The position numbers and the translations under genes are program-made. From the NCBI RefSeq assembly GCF_000330885.1, contig NC_020059.1:2221001-2285000 (forward strand): a stretch of 64,000 bases of DNA, read 5' to 3'. Shown in pieces: positions 1 to 8,548 of this stretch; position 1 is the stretch's first letter, and the number at the start of each line of letters is the position of its first letter. The notes beneath the pieces were generated by a model. That model did not search any database and was not told the origin of the DNA. It saw nothing but the letters and a program-made list of their open reading frames with translations. The DNA is from Rhizobium tropici CIAT 899. GTDB taxonomy: Bacteria; Pseudomonadota; Alphaproteobacteria; Rhizobiales; Rhizobiaceae.

Positions 1-50
1 TGATGATGGTGATGATGATCGTCGTCATCATGCGAGTGGTCGTGGGACAT
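1..50 (-). CDS. N-terminus of a His/Asp-rich protein (cut by window edge)
   Basis: On the minus strand an ATG at 48-50 opens a frame reading MSHDHSHDDDD followed by a run of histidines, and leaves the window. Such His/Asp-rich N-termini are known from metal-handling proteins: cation diffusion facilitators, GTPase metallochaperones and rhizobial nitrile hydratase alpha subunits. With about 16 residues visible, no family can be chosen. It runs toward the left edge, in the same direction as the LysE gene 23 bp upstream of it. Confidence 0.4.
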   Translation of the reverse strand, partial: MSHDHSHDDDDHHHHH

Positions 51-73
51 GGCCGTCTCCTGTCTCTTTGCGC

Positions 74-667
74 CTACTTTAGCATCGGCCAGAGACTGAG
101 CACCAGCAGAACGGCCATGGTTATGTTGAACCATTTCAGCCGGACGGGATCGGAGAGCCAATCGCGCAGGACGGAGCCGAAGCCGGCCCAGGTCGATACG
201 CTGGGGACGTTCACAGCGGCAAACGCGAACCCGACGAGAAGGACAGTGAAGAGATAGAGCTGCTCATTTGTGTAAGTGGCCATGGCGGTGACGGCCATCA
301 CCCACGCCTTGGGGTTGACCCATTGGAACGCAGCAGCGCTGATGAAACTCATCGGCTTTGCATCGCCTTCCGCCTCGCTCAGGCTGCGCGAGGTACCGAT
401 CTTCCAGGCAATCCAGACAAGGTAAGCTCCGCCAGCGAATTTAAGCGCGGTATAGAGCACCGGCACCGTGTGCAGAAGCGCACCCAATCCCAATCCCACG
501 GCAATCAGCAGCACAAAAAAGCCGACGCCGATGCCGAGCATGTGTGGAATGGTGCGGCGGAAACCGAAGTTCACACCTGAGGTAAACAACATCATGTTGT
601 TCGGTCCGGGCGTGATCGATGTGGTGAACGCGAAAAGTAGAAGAGCCAGAAATGTATCCAGCGCCAT
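74..667 (-). CDS. LysE/RhtB family amino-acid exporter
   Basis: About 197 residues, the usual length for LysE/RhtB translocators, which export amino acids or their analogues across the inner membrane. The conserved N-terminal motif SITPGPNNMML lies near residues 17-27, followed by hydrophobic segments giving about six membrane helices. I start at the ATG that begins MALDTFLALLLFAF because the ten residues upstream are polar and add nothing to the family. The substrate cannot be deduced. It is divergent from the aldo/keto reductase at 873. Confidence 0.88.
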   Translation of the reverse strand: MALDTFLALLLFAFTTSITPGPNNMMLFTSGVNFGFRRTIPHMLGIGVGFFVLLIAVGLGLGALLHTVPVLYTALKFAGGAYLVWIAWKIGTSRSLSEAEGDAKPMSFISAAAFQWVNPKAWVMAVTAMATYTNEQLYLFTVLLVGFAFAAVNVPSVSTWAGFGSVLRDWLSDPVRLKWFNITMAVLLVLSLWPMLK

Positions 668-872
668 GATGCCTCCCGGGACACCGTATCGTGACAAGGC
701 GGCATCCGAAATTCGTCTTCATGCGCGTGGAATATGACAGCGCATCTTTATCCGACATTAGTTTGCCAGCCATACGAAAGCCATAGGGTGATTGTCACGG
801 TGACATGACGGATGTCGATTGAAATCCGGTTGAATGCTCCTATCCTTCGGTTTTCTGTAATGAGGAATGACT

Positions 873-1718
873 ATGCGCGAGCCCATCCCAACCGTCACCC
901 TTCCCTCGGGCATCCAGGTTCCGGCGCTTGGCCAGGGAACGTGGAATATGGGCGAGAGCGCCGCGACTGCCAGGGACGAAATCGCGAGCCTGAAAACTGG
1001 CCTTGATCTCGGCATGACGCTGATCGATACGGCTGAAATGTACGCAAACGGCGGTTCGGAAGAGATCGTCGGCAAGGCGATCGAAGGCCGTCGCGACGAG
1101 GTTTTTCTTGTCAGCAAGGTCTATCCCGCCAATGCCAGCCGCAAAGGCGCGGTCGAATCCTGCGAACGCAGCCTGAAGCGCCTGAATACCGATCGCATCG
1201 ATCTCTATCTGCTGCATTGGCGCGGCAACTACCCGCTTGAAGAGACGGTGGAAGCTTTCGAAGGCCTGAAAGCCGCCGGCAAGATCGAGGCCTGGGGCGT
1301 TTCGAATTTCGACGTCGCGGATATGGACGAGCTGCTTTCCGTGCCGAACGGCGGCAATGTCGCCGCCAATCAGGTGCTCTACAATCTCTCCCGACGCGGC
1401 ATCGAATACGACCTCTTGCCCTGGTGCCAGGAGCGCAGCATTCCGATCATGGCCTATTCGCCGATCGAGCAAGGCCGCCTGCTCCATCATCCCGAGCTGA
1501 TCCGCGTCGCCAAGACTTACCAGGCGACCCCGGCCCAGATCGCCCTCGCCTTTCTGCTGGAGCGCGACGGCGTCATATCGATCCCGAAATCCTCCAACGC
1601 GCAGCGTGTCGAAGAGAACCGTGACTCGATCGATGTGGACATCACCGACGAAGATTGGGCCGTCCTCGACGCTGCCTTCCCGCCGCCGTCGCGGAAGAAG
1701 TCGCTAGACATGCTGTAG
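873..1718 (+). CDS. Aldo/keto reductase
   Basis: A TIM-barrel NAD(P)H-dependent oxidoreductase of about 281 residues. It shows the N-terminal GQGTWNMG strand, the catalytic Asp and Tyr in DTAEMYANG, the Lys in LVSKVYP, the His in LLHWRG, and the C-terminal cofactor motif [13 protein letters not shown]. Two ATGs lie six bases apart (867 and 873). The AGGA at 863-866 touches the first but sits six bases from the second, so 873 is preferred. The substrate is unknown. It ends 2 bp from the convergent KpsC-like gene. Confidence 0.9.
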   Translation: MREPIPTVTLPSGIQVPALGQGTWNMGESAATARDEIASLKTGLDLGMTLIDTAEMYANGGSEEIVGKAIEGRRDEVFLVSKVYPANASRKGAVESCERSLKRLNTDRIDLYLLHWRGNYPLEETVEAFEGLKAAGKIEAWGVSNFDVADMDELLSVPNGGNVAANQVLYNLSRRGIEYDLLPWCQERSIPIMAYSPIEQGRLLHHPELIRVAKTYQATPAQIALAFLLERDGVISIPKSSNAQRVEENRDSIDVDITDEDWAVLDAAFPPPSRKKSLDML

Positions 1719-1720
1719 GT

Positions 1721-2776
1721 TCAGGCAGCCGCCTTCTGCTGCGCGACGATCAGGTCGATCGCTTGGAAAACGTCGAGCTCACGCCAGTCGGCCGGATCGC
1801 GATAGGTCGGGTAAAGTGAAAAAGCGGCAGCAGCGATCTGGTCGACGGTCCGAAGTTTCGTTCGACGGCCGGCGAGCGCGGCCTTGGTGTAGACGCCGAA
1901 ACGATCCTCGGTCACACCCCAGCCGGCATAAAAGGGCGCGGCATAGCAGCGAACTGGAATGCCACGCAGCAGCGCATCGAAACCGAATTGGCTGGAAACT
2001 GTCCAGACCTCGTCGATCACGTCGAGGATCGATGCCACCGACACCTCGTCGCCGACAAGGATTGCATCGCCTTTCGAAGCGTCATCCGTAAGATAACCCT
2101 TACGAAGTCCGGCCATTACATCCGGATGGGTGCGGATCAGGCATTGCGCATCGCTCGCCAATCCGTCGGCAAGCATCTTCTCGAATGAGGCTCTCGAACC
2201 AAGCGCCCTACCGACGGAAACGTCGCCGACGACCTGATCGACAAGCAGAATGCGCCGCTTCTTCGTTTGCTCGATGCGAGGCGCGCGATGAGGAAGATGA
2301 TTGTATTTCGAAAGCCTGTTGAGAACGATCTGCTCGCGAATGGCGCGGCCGAGATCTCCAGCCTCCCCGGCACCTTCTATCAGCCGTTCAAGCCGCGACG
2401 GGCTGTTTGCATCGACGGGCAGACCAAGATCGTCGATAACGATGGATAGCGGAATAGCGCCGGACTTGCCGAGCCCCATCGACCGCAGAAAGCCGTCCTC
2501 CAGATGCCAGTGACGCAATCCGCGAAACCGCGCAATCCTGGCCGCCATCTTGGCCGGCGCGCGGCCACCCCAGGACAGGATGCCGCCGATTCCAGGAGAA
2601 AGGATCGAAGCCAGTTTCTGCGAGCCGAAATAATGTCCGAGCCAGGGAAAATCACTGCGGACGAAGAAGGCGGCGCCAAGCCGCATGTCGGCAGGCGGAT
2701 GCCATGGCTTTTCGCCGATATCGGGAAAAATCTCGCCAGCGACGGCCGCCACCTCTGCTACCCCCGTATAAATCAA
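1721..2776 (-). CDS. KpsC/RkpJ-like capsule polysaccharide (beta-Kdo) transferase, single domain
   Basis: About 351 residues matching one half of the KpsC/LipA family, glycosyltransferases that add Kdo linkers to capsular polysaccharide lipid in the cytoplasm. Seen: GILSWGGR near the N-terminus, LEDGFLRSMGLG, LLVDQVVGDVS, the RTHPDV motif and VSSQFGFDALLRGIPV. KpsC proper carries two such domains; this has one. The start is uncertain: the longest frame begins with TTG at 2776, with GTG 2752 and ATG 2686 as alternatives, none with a good ribosome site. It follows ilvH by 68 bp with no other capsule gene beside it. Confidence 0.72.
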   Translation of the reverse strand: MIYTGVAEVAAVAGEIFPDIGEKPWHPPADMRLGAAFFVRSDFPWLGHYFGSQKLASILSPGIGGILSWGGRAPAKMAARIARFRGLRHWHLEDGFLRSMGLGKSGAIPLSIVIDDLGLPVDANSPSRLERLIEGAGEAGDLGRAIREQIVLNRLSKYNHLPHRAPRIEQTKKRRILLVDQVVGDVSVGRALGSRASFEKMLADGLASDAQCLIRTHPDVMAGLRKGYLTDDASKGDAILVGDEVSVASILDVIDEVWTVSSQFGFDALLRGIPVRCYAAPFYAGWGVTEDRFGVYTKAALAGRRTKLRTVDQIAAAAFSLYPTYRDPADWRELDVFQAIDLIVAQQKAAA

Positions 2777-2844
2777 GCCGTCGATCGGCCCGAGCGTCGC
2801 AAAGGCTAGGCGACGCCCGCAAGCCGGTCAATGATGGAGGGTCG

Positions 2845-3417
2845 TTACATCCCCTGCGAGCCGCGATTCATCGCGGCGATGCCGGTGCGGCAGACTTCGA
2901 TGAGGCCGAGCGGCTTGACGATGGCGATGAACTGGTCGATCTTCGAGGATTTGCCGGTGATTTCGAGAATGAAGTGCTCGACGGTCGCGTCCACCACCTT
3001 GGCGTGGAATGCGTCGGCGAGCCGCAGCGTTTCGGCGCGCATTTCGCCGCTTCCGGTCACCTTCAGCAGCGCCACTTCGCGCTCGATCGGCCGCTCCTGG
3101 CCGAGTTCGCGGGCGCGCACCGTCAAGTCGACGACGCGATGTACGGGAACGATGCGCTCGAGCTGTGCCTTGATCTGCTCCAGCACCTGCGGCGTGCCGC
3201 GCGTAACGACGGTGATGCGCGACAGATGCGCCTGATGCTCGGTCTCGGAAACCGTGAGGCTCTCGATGTTGTAGCCCCGGCCGGAGAACAGGCCGATGAC
3301 GCGGGCGAGAACGCCGGGCTCGTTGTCGACAAGCACCGAAAGCGTGTGGCTCTCAGCCACCGCGGTTTCCGGCGAGATGAAGTAGGCGGAGCCCGTGGGT
3401 TGAAGGTGTGCGTTCAT
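2845..3417 (-). CDS. ilvH: Acetolactate synthase small (regulatory) subunit
   Basis: 190 residues. This is the regulatory ACT-domain subunit of acetohydroxyacid synthase, which makes acetolactate/acetohydroxybutyrate in valine, leucine and isoleucine synthesis and confers feedback inhibition. The first ACT domain is visible as HTLSVLVDNEPGVLARVIGLFSGRGYNIESL (about residues 24-55, read in pieces), then HLSRITVVTRG and the C-terminal ACT-like half ending near FILEITG. The start is the ATG at 3417 giving MNAHLQPTG; the upstream extension is not family-like. It follows ilvI by 83 bp in one operon. Confidence 0.96.
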   Translation of the reverse strand: MNAHLQPTGSAYFISPETAVAESHTLSVLVDNEPGVLARVIGLFSGRGYNIESLTVSETEHQAHLSRITVVTRGTPQVLEQIKAQLERIVPVHRVVDLTVRARELGQERPIEREVALLKVTGSGEMRAETLRLADAFHAKVVDATVEHFILEITGKSSKIDQFIAIVKPLGLIEVCRTGIAAMNRGSQGM

Positions 3418-3500
3418 GATCCTTGTTCCGTTTCCTCGGTTCTTGTTCGAGATGCCAGCGAGATCGGCCGGGCGCAGCTTGTGCCGCGCTCGGCTATCGA

Positions 3501-5294
3501 TCAAACCAGCTGGCGACCCTTGGCATCGATCGCGTTGGCGACGGCCTCATCTGTCGCCTCGTCCGGCAGCAGCATCTCATTATGTGCCTTGCCCGAGGGG
3601 ATCATCGGGAAGCAGTTGGCGAGATTGGCGACACGGCAATCGAAGATGACCGGCTTGTTGACGTCGATCATTTCCTGGATGGCGGCATCGAGGTCACCCG
3701 GCTTCTCGCAGCGCAGGCCGACGGCGCCATAGGCTTCCGCAAGCTTGACGAAATCAGGCATCGCTTCCGTGTAGGAGTTCGACAGGCGGTTCCCATGCAG
3801 CAGCTGCTGCCACTGGCGAACCATGCCCATGTATTGGTTGTTCAGGATGAAGATCTTGATCGGCGCATTGTGCTGGATCGCGGCCGACATTTCCTGAATG
3901 CACATCTGGATCGAGGCATCGCCGGCAATGTCGATAACCAGGCTTTCCGGATGGGCGATCTGAACGCCGAGCGCAGCCGGCAGGCCGTAGCCCATGGTTC
4001 CGAGACCGCCCGAGGTCATCCAGCGGTTCGGTTGTTCGAAGCCGTAGAACTGCGCCGCCCACATCTGGTGTTGACCGACTTCGGTCGTGATGTAGGTATC
4101 GCGATGCTTGGTCAGCTCATAAAGGCGCTGGATCGCATATTGCGGCATGATGACATCGTCGCTCGGCTTGTAGGCGAAGGAGTTGCGCGCACGCCAGCGC
4201 GCAACATCGGCCCACCAGTCGCTGAGGCGGTCCGCCGCAGGCTTCTGCGGCAGGGCGCGCCACAGGCGAACCATGTCTTCCAGAACATTGCCGACATCAC
4301 CGAGAATGCCGATATCGACGTGAACGTTCTTGTTGATCGAGGACGGATCGATATCGATATGGATCTTCTTCGAATTCGGCGAGAAGGCATTGAGACGGCC
4401 GGTAATGCGGTCGTCGAAGCGCGCGCCGATGCAAACCATGACGTCGCAATCATGCATCGCCATGTTGGCTTCATAGGAACCGTGCATGCCGAGCATGCCG
4501 AGCCAGCTCTTGCCCGATGCCGGGTAGGCGCCGAGGCCCATCAGCGTCGATGTGATCGGGAAATTTGTCAGCTCGACCAGCTCGCGCAGCAGCTTGGAAG
4601 CTTCTGGACCGGAGTTGACGACGCCGCCGCCGGAATAGATGACCGGACGACGGGCATTCTTCATCAGCTCGATCGCCTGGTGAATCTTGTTGAGATCGCC
4701 CTGGATCTTCGGCTGATAGCTCTTCTGGACATCATGGGCTTCCGGCGGCGTATAGGTGCCGGTCGCAAACTGAATGTCCTTCGGAATGTCGACGACGACA
4801 GGACCGGGACGGCCTGACTGCGCGATGCGGAAGGCTTCGTGGATGACGGCGGCCAGTTCGTTGACATCCTTGACCAGCCAGTTGTGCTTGGTGCAGGGAC
4901 GTGTGATCCCGACCGTATCGCATTCCTGGAACGCATCGGAGCCGATCAGCGTGGTCGGAACCTGACCACTGAGGCAGACGAGCGGAATCGAATCCATCAA
5001 GGCGTCCTGCAGCGGGGTGACGGCATTGGTCGCACCCGGACCGGAGGTGACCAGCATGACGCCGACCTTGCCGGTGGAGCGGGCATAGCCTTCGGCCGCA
5101 TGGCCGGCGCCCTGTTCGTGGCGGACGAGAATGTGCTTGATGTCGTCCTGCTGGAAGATCTCGTCATAGATCGGAAGCACAGCGCCGCCCGGATAACCGA
5201 AGATGTGTTCGACGCCGTTGTCCTTGAGCGCCTGCAACACGATCTCCGCGCCTGTCATTCGATTGCCGCTCGCCTGATTATCTGTGCCGGTCAT
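3501..5294 (-). CDS. ilvI: Acetolactate synthase large (catalytic) subunit
   Basis: 597 residues from ATG 5294, normal for the thiamine-diphosphate catalytic subunit of acetohydroxyacid synthase. Domains in order: N-terminal TPP-binding (GYPGGAVLPIYDE with the catalytic Glu in VRHEQGAGHAAEGYAR), central domain, and C-terminal TPP domain with the GDASIQM metal motif and NNQYMGMVRQWQ. An upstream in-frame ATG at 5351 is rejected because it sits directly after the attenuator U-run with no ribosome site. Expression is probably governed by the leader peptide and terminator at 5352-5466. It is cotranscribed with ilvH. Confidence 0.96.
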   Translation of the reverse strand: MTGTDNQASGNRMTGAEIVLQALKDNGVEHIFGYPGGAVLPIYDEIFQQDDIKHILVRHEQGAGHAAEGYARSTGKVGVMLVTSGPGATNAVTPLQDALMDSIPLVCLSGQVPTTLIGSDAFQECDTVGITRPCTKHNWLVKDVNELAAVIHEAFRIAQSGRPGPVVVDIPKDIQFATGTYTPPEAHDVQKSYQPKIQGDLNKIHQAIELMKNARRPVIYSGGGVVNSGPEASKLLRELVELTNFPITSTLMGLGAYPASGKSWLGMLGMHGSYEANMAMHDCDVMVCIGARFDDRITGRLNAFSPNSKKIHIDIDPSSINKNVHVDIGILGDVGNVLEDMVRLWRALPQKPAADRLSDWWADVARWRARNSFAYKPSDDVIMPQYAIQRLYELTKHRDTYITTEVGQHQMWAAQFYGFEQPNRWMTSGGLGTMGYGLPAALGVQIAHPESLVIDIAGDASIQMCIQEMSAAIQHNAPIKIFILNNQYMGMVRQWQQLLHGNRLSNSYTEAMPDFVKLAEAYGAVGLRCEKPGDLDAAIQEMIDVNKPVIFDCRVANLANCFPMIPSGKAHNEMLLPDEATDEAVANAIDAKGRQLV

Positions 5295-5351
5295 ACGTTT
5301 GTTCCGCTGTCTGCTGGAGGTTTGGAAAGATGAAATCTCGATTTCGGGCAT

Positions 5352-5375
5352 AAAAAAAGGCCCCTTCGGGAGCCT
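5352..5375 (-). terminator. ilv attenuator terminator
   Basis: On the minus strand, stem AGGCTCC / GGGGCCT (one G-U pair) closed by CGAA is followed by seven U residues. It lies between the leader peptide and ilvI, so it would stop transcription when branched-chain aminoacyl-tRNAs are plentiful. Confidence 0.85.
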
Positions 5376-5383
5376 GTCATCTA

Positions 5384-5431
5384 GCGCATGGGTGGCTATC
5401 GCCGGATGGTTACACCATCCTGCCCATGCGC
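5384..5431 (-). promoter_or_regulatory. ilv leader pause / alternative hairpin
   Basis: A long imperfect stem made of GCGCATGGG (5384-5392) against CCCATGCGC (5423-5431), with an inner stem GGATGGT (5404-5410) against ACCATCC (5414-5420). It overlaps the end and stop codon of the leader peptide and precedes the terminator by 8 bases. That arrangement fits the ribosome-sensitive 1:2 hairpin of an attenuator. The competing antiterminator pairing was not worked out in full. Confidence 0.7.
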
Positions 5432-5466
5432 CTTCCCACCACGATAAGAACGATCGAGTTTTTCAT
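5410..5466 (-). CDS. ilv operon leader peptide
   Basis: An 18-codon frame reading MKNSIVLIVVGRRMGRMV and a TAA stop. Six successive codons are Ile-Val-Leu-Ile-Val-Val, the regulatory amino acids of the operon, followed by the hairpin and U-rich terminator described at 5352-5431. This is the classic layout of an attenuator in which ribosome stalling at scarce branched-chain tRNAs opens transcription into ilvI. No Shine-Dalgarno precedes the ATG, and the predicted promoter places transcription start within a few bases of it. Confidence 0.85.
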   Translation of the reverse strand: MKNSIVLIVVGRRMGRMV

Positions 5467-5475
5467 GGGCCGAAG

Positions 5476-5503
5476 TGATAGACAGAAAATTTCGAAGCGT
5501 CAA
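5476..5503 (-). promoter_or_regulatory. Predicted ilv promoter
   Basis: Minus strand: -35 TTGACG (5498-5503), 16-base spacer, -10 CTATCA (5476-5481). The -10 hexamer ends ten bases before the leader ATG, so the mRNA would start at or within a few bases of that ATG. Confidence 0.6.
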
Positions 5504-5621
5504 CGCGTGAAGCAATAAAAAATCGCGGCTGCATCATAACGCTATAAAAAGAGCGGATGGCAGACAGGGTTTTGTTAAGCCCACGTCTCTATGCTCCGAC
5601 ATCTAAAATTGGGGTAATTGT

Positions 5622-7646
5622 TTGCTGAATAACGATCTGCAGACATCGGGCAGCGCGGGAGATCTTGATCGCCGCGACAAGTTGAAACCGGGAAATCGCT
5701 TTCTCGGTCGTGTCGTCGCGTGCAACGGTTCCAGAGCGACGATCGCCGCTGTGGCCGAGGCCGGCGGCACGGACCTGACCGAACTCTGGTCCGTGGGCCG
5801 GCTGATTTCCATTAGCGTCGGGAAGAACCGCGTCGCAGCGCTCGTCTATTCGATGAATACACAAAGCGTCGGCTGGGGCGAAGGGCAGGACAATCTCTTC
5901 CGCATCGAGGTGGAATTGCTTGGCGAAGTCCGCGTCGGACCGGATGGCCGCGAGGAGTTTTCGAGCGGCATTACCGCCTATCCGTATCTCGGGGCCATTG
6001 CGCATCGCATTCGTGCCGCCGATCTCATGCGCATCTTCGATGCCGGCAAGGGCAGCAGCTGTGTCATCGGCAAGCTGACGCAGGACGAAAGCATCGACGC
6101 TGCCATTCATATTCCCTCAATGCTCTCGAAACATTTTGCAGTCGTCGGCTCGACCGGCGTCGGCAAATCCACTGCCGTATCGCTGCTGTTGCACAAGGCA
6201 ATCACAGCCGATCCGAAATTGCGCGTGCTGATCCTCGATCCGCACAATGAATTCGCGGCCGCCTTCCCCAGGCAGGCCGTCGTCATCGACACTGATACGC
6301 TTGATCTGCCCTTCTGGCTGATGCGTCTCGACGAATTTAGCGAAGTCGTCTTCCGTGGCCGGCCGGCGGTGCCTGAGGAACTCGATGCTCTGCGCGATCT
6401 CATTCCCGAAGCGAGACGCGGTTTCCGCGGCAGCGATTCAAGCCTGATGCGCCGCCAGACGGAAAAGTCTTCGGTGACTGCGGACACACCCGTCCCCTAT
6501 CGCATGGCCGATCTTCTGGCGCTGATCGACGAGCGTATCGGCCGCCTTGAGGGCCGTCAGGAAAAGCCGCACCTGCGCTCACTGAAGATGCGCATCATCT
6601 CGGCGATCAACGATCCGCGCTATCATTTCATGTTCTCCAACAATACGATCACCGACACGATCATGGAGACCATCGCCAAGATCTTCCGCATTCCCGGCGA
6701 CGGCAAGCCGATCTGCACCTTCCAGCTCGCCGGCATCCCTTCGGAAGTCATCAATTCTGTCGCTTCAGTACTTTGCCGCATGGCCTTCGAACTGGCGCTC
6801 TGGAGCGACGGCGCGATCCATATGCTCGTCGTCTGCGAGGAAGCTCACCGCTATATTCCTGCCGATCCGAGCCTTGGCTTCTTCCCAACGCGCCAGGCGA
6901 TCGCCCGCATCGCCAAGGAAGGGCGCAAATACGGCGTATCGCTCGGCATCATCACGCAGCGGCCGGGCGAACTGGACCAGACGATCCTGTCGCAGTGTTC
7001 GACGCTGTTTGCCATGCGCCTTGCCAATGATCGCGACCAGGAAATCATCCGCTCGGCCATCCCGAACTCCTCGATCTCGACGACCAGCTTTCTTTCATCG
7101 ATTGGCAACGGCGAGGCCATCGCCTTCGGCGAGGCCATCGCAGTGCCGATGCGCATGCGCTTTTCCCAGGTCGATCGACATTTGCTGCCAAAAGCGAGCG
7201 GCAGCGTCGCGAAAACCAGCGAAGACTCGCCGGATACGGTCGATCTGCGCACGATCATCGGCCGCATGCGTTCGATTTCGGGCCCCGATATCAGTCCTCT
7301 GCAACATGGCTACAATGCTATGCCCGTGACGGATATCAAGGATGATTTCGACGAAGTGCCGGTCGAGCAGCCAATCCGGCCCCAAGCGGAATCGAGCCTG
7401 CAACCGATCGAACCCTATCGTCCAGACATGCTGCCTCGTACCGCCGCACCACAACCCGCGGCGGCTTCACAAACATCGATCGATAGCAAGCTTGCGGAAT
7501 TGCGTCGCGAATTCCGCAGCGACGAGGGAGGCACGCGCTCGGTGTCGCCGAGAGAGCCCGCTCCATCCCTGCGGCGCGAACCCGGCTTGTCCTTGCGGGA
7601 CAGCCTTCTGAAAAAGCCGCTCAGCAGTCTCTACGACAAGGACTGA
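5622..7646 (+). CDS. HerA-like ATP-binding protein (DUF87/HAS-barrel)
   Basis: 674 residues. An N-terminal HAS-barrel-like region (about 25-110) precedes an FtsK/HerA-type RecA core with Walker A GSTGVGKS (176-183), a strand DPHNEF, Walker B-type VVCEEAHRYIP, and ITQRPGELD. HerA ATPases form hexameric rings that move DNA, often with a NurA nuclease; none is encoded nearby. The last 180 residues are low-complexity, rich in Pro, Arg and Ser. The TTG at 5622 is the only plausible start. Convergent with miaA, 7 bp apart. Confidence 0.85.
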   Translation: MLNNDLQTSGSAGDLDRRDKLKPGNRFLGRVVACNGSRATIAAVAEAGGTDLTELWSVGRLISISVGKNRVAALVYSMNTQSVGWGEGQDNLFRIEVELLGEVRVGPDGREEFSSGITAYPYLGAIAHRIRAADLMRIFDAGKGSSCVIGKLTQDESIDAAIHIPSMLSKHFAVVGSTGVGKSTAVSLLLHKAITADPKLRVLILDPHNEFAAAFPRQAVVIDTDTLDLPFWLMRLDEFSEVVFRGRPAVPEELDALRDLIPEARRGFRGSDSSLMRRQTEKSSVTADTPVPYRMADLLALIDERIGRLEGRQEKPHLRSLKMRIISAINDPRYHFMFSNNTITDTIMETIAKIFRIPGDGKPICTFQLAGIPSEVINSVASVLCRMAFELALWSDGAIHMLVVCEEAHRYIPADPSLGFFPTRQAIARIAKEGRKYGVSLGIITQRPGELDQTILSQCSTLFAMRLANDRDQEIIRSAIPNSSISTTSFLSSIGNGEAIAFGEAIAVPMRMRFSQVDRHLLPKASGSVAKTSEDSPDTVDLRTIIGRMRSISGPDISPLQHGYNAMPVTDIKDDFDEVPVEQPIRPQAESSLQPIEPYRPDMLPRTAAPQPAAASQTSIDSKLAELRREFRSDEGGTRSVSPREPAPSLRREPGLSLRDSLLKKPLSSLYDKD

Positions 7647-7653
7647 TACCGGA

Positions 7654-8535
7654 CTACGGGCTCAAGCGCTCCCAACTCTCGTCCATCTGATTACGGAACC
7701 AGGTCATCTGCCGCTTGGCATATTGCCGTGTCGCCGCGGATCCGGTTTCGATGACCTCGGCACGCGTCATCTCCCCCTTCAGCATCGCGGCGATCTGCAT
7801 GACCCCGATCGCTTTCATGACCGGCATTTCCGGCGGAAGATCCAGTGCCAGCAAAGCCCGCACCTCATCTTCCGCTCCCATCGCCAGCATTTTCTCGAAA
7901 CGGCTGTTGATGCGTTCATGCAGGATAGCGCGCTCAGGCAGAACCACGATCTTTCGCGCACGGTCGGGATTAATGATCATTGGTCCGTTCTTACCCTGAA
8001 AAGCGGCGATGGACCGACCCGTCGCTTCAATCACTTCCAGGGCGCGAACGATGCGCTGTCCGTCCTGCGGGTTCAGTGTTTTCGCGACGGCGGCGTCGCG
8101 CTCCGCAAGCTCACGATGCAGAGTTTCCGTCCCTTCCGCCAGCAGCCGGCCGCGGAGCCGATCGCGGATATCGGACGGAATCTCGGGCATATCGGAAAGC
8201 CCGCCCGTCAGCGCCTTGAAATAAAGACCCGTCCCCCCGACAAAGACAGGCATTCTGCCCTCGCCGCGCAAGCGTTCGACCAAGGCGCCTACCTCGCGCA
8301 GCCAGACGCCGGTCGAATAGGCTTCGCCGGCTGGAACGTGGCCATAAAGATGGTGCGGAATGCCTTCCATATCTGCTTCATCCGGCCGCGCGGTCAGCAC
8401 GCGCAGGGTGTCATAGACCTGCATGCTGTCGGCATTGATGACGACGCCATCGTGCGAACGTGCCAATTCCACCGCCAGTGCGGACTTGCCGCTGGCGGTC
8501 GGCCCGGTTATCAGGATCGCGTCGATATTGCTCAT
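7654..8535 (-). CDS. miaA: tRNA dimethylallyltransferase
   Basis: About 293 residues. MiaA transfers a dimethylallyl group from DMAPP to A37 of tRNAs reading UNN codons. P-loop GPTASGKSALAVELA follows the start, then the DSMQVYD motif, RPDEADMEGIPHHLYG, the VGGTGLYFKAL motif, and the C-terminal RQYAKRQMTWFRNQ. The start at ATG 8535 (MSNIDAILITG) is chosen; ATG 8550 is five codons earlier. It is divergent from serB with the two start codons 13 bases apart, so each promoter must lie inside the other gene. Confidence 0.95.
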   Translation of the reverse strand: MSNIDAILITGPTASGKSALAVELARSHDGVVINADSMQVYDTLRVLTARPDEADMEGIPHHLYGHVPAGEAYSTGVWLREVGALVERLRGEGRMPVFVGGTGLYFKALTGGLSDMPEIPSDIRDRLRGRLLAEGTETLHRELAERDAAVAKTLNPQDGQRIVRALEVIEATGRSIAAFQGKNGPMIINPDRARKIVVLPERAILHERINSRFEKMLAMGAEDEVRALLALDLPPEMPVMKAIGVMQIAAMLKGEMTRAEVIETGSAATRQYAKRQMTWFRNQMDESWERLSP

Positions 8536-8548
8536 AGGGTTTCTGCTC

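Noticed and set aside
3423..4817. 464-codon plus-strand frame antisense to ilvI
   Set aside because: Shadow of a strongly conserved gene; composition is rich in Arg, Asp and His as expected from antisense reading, with no recognisable domain.
5295..5351. Longer ilvI start at 5351
   Set aside because: That ATG lies immediately after the attenuator U-run with no ribosome site, and the extra 19 residues are not family-like.
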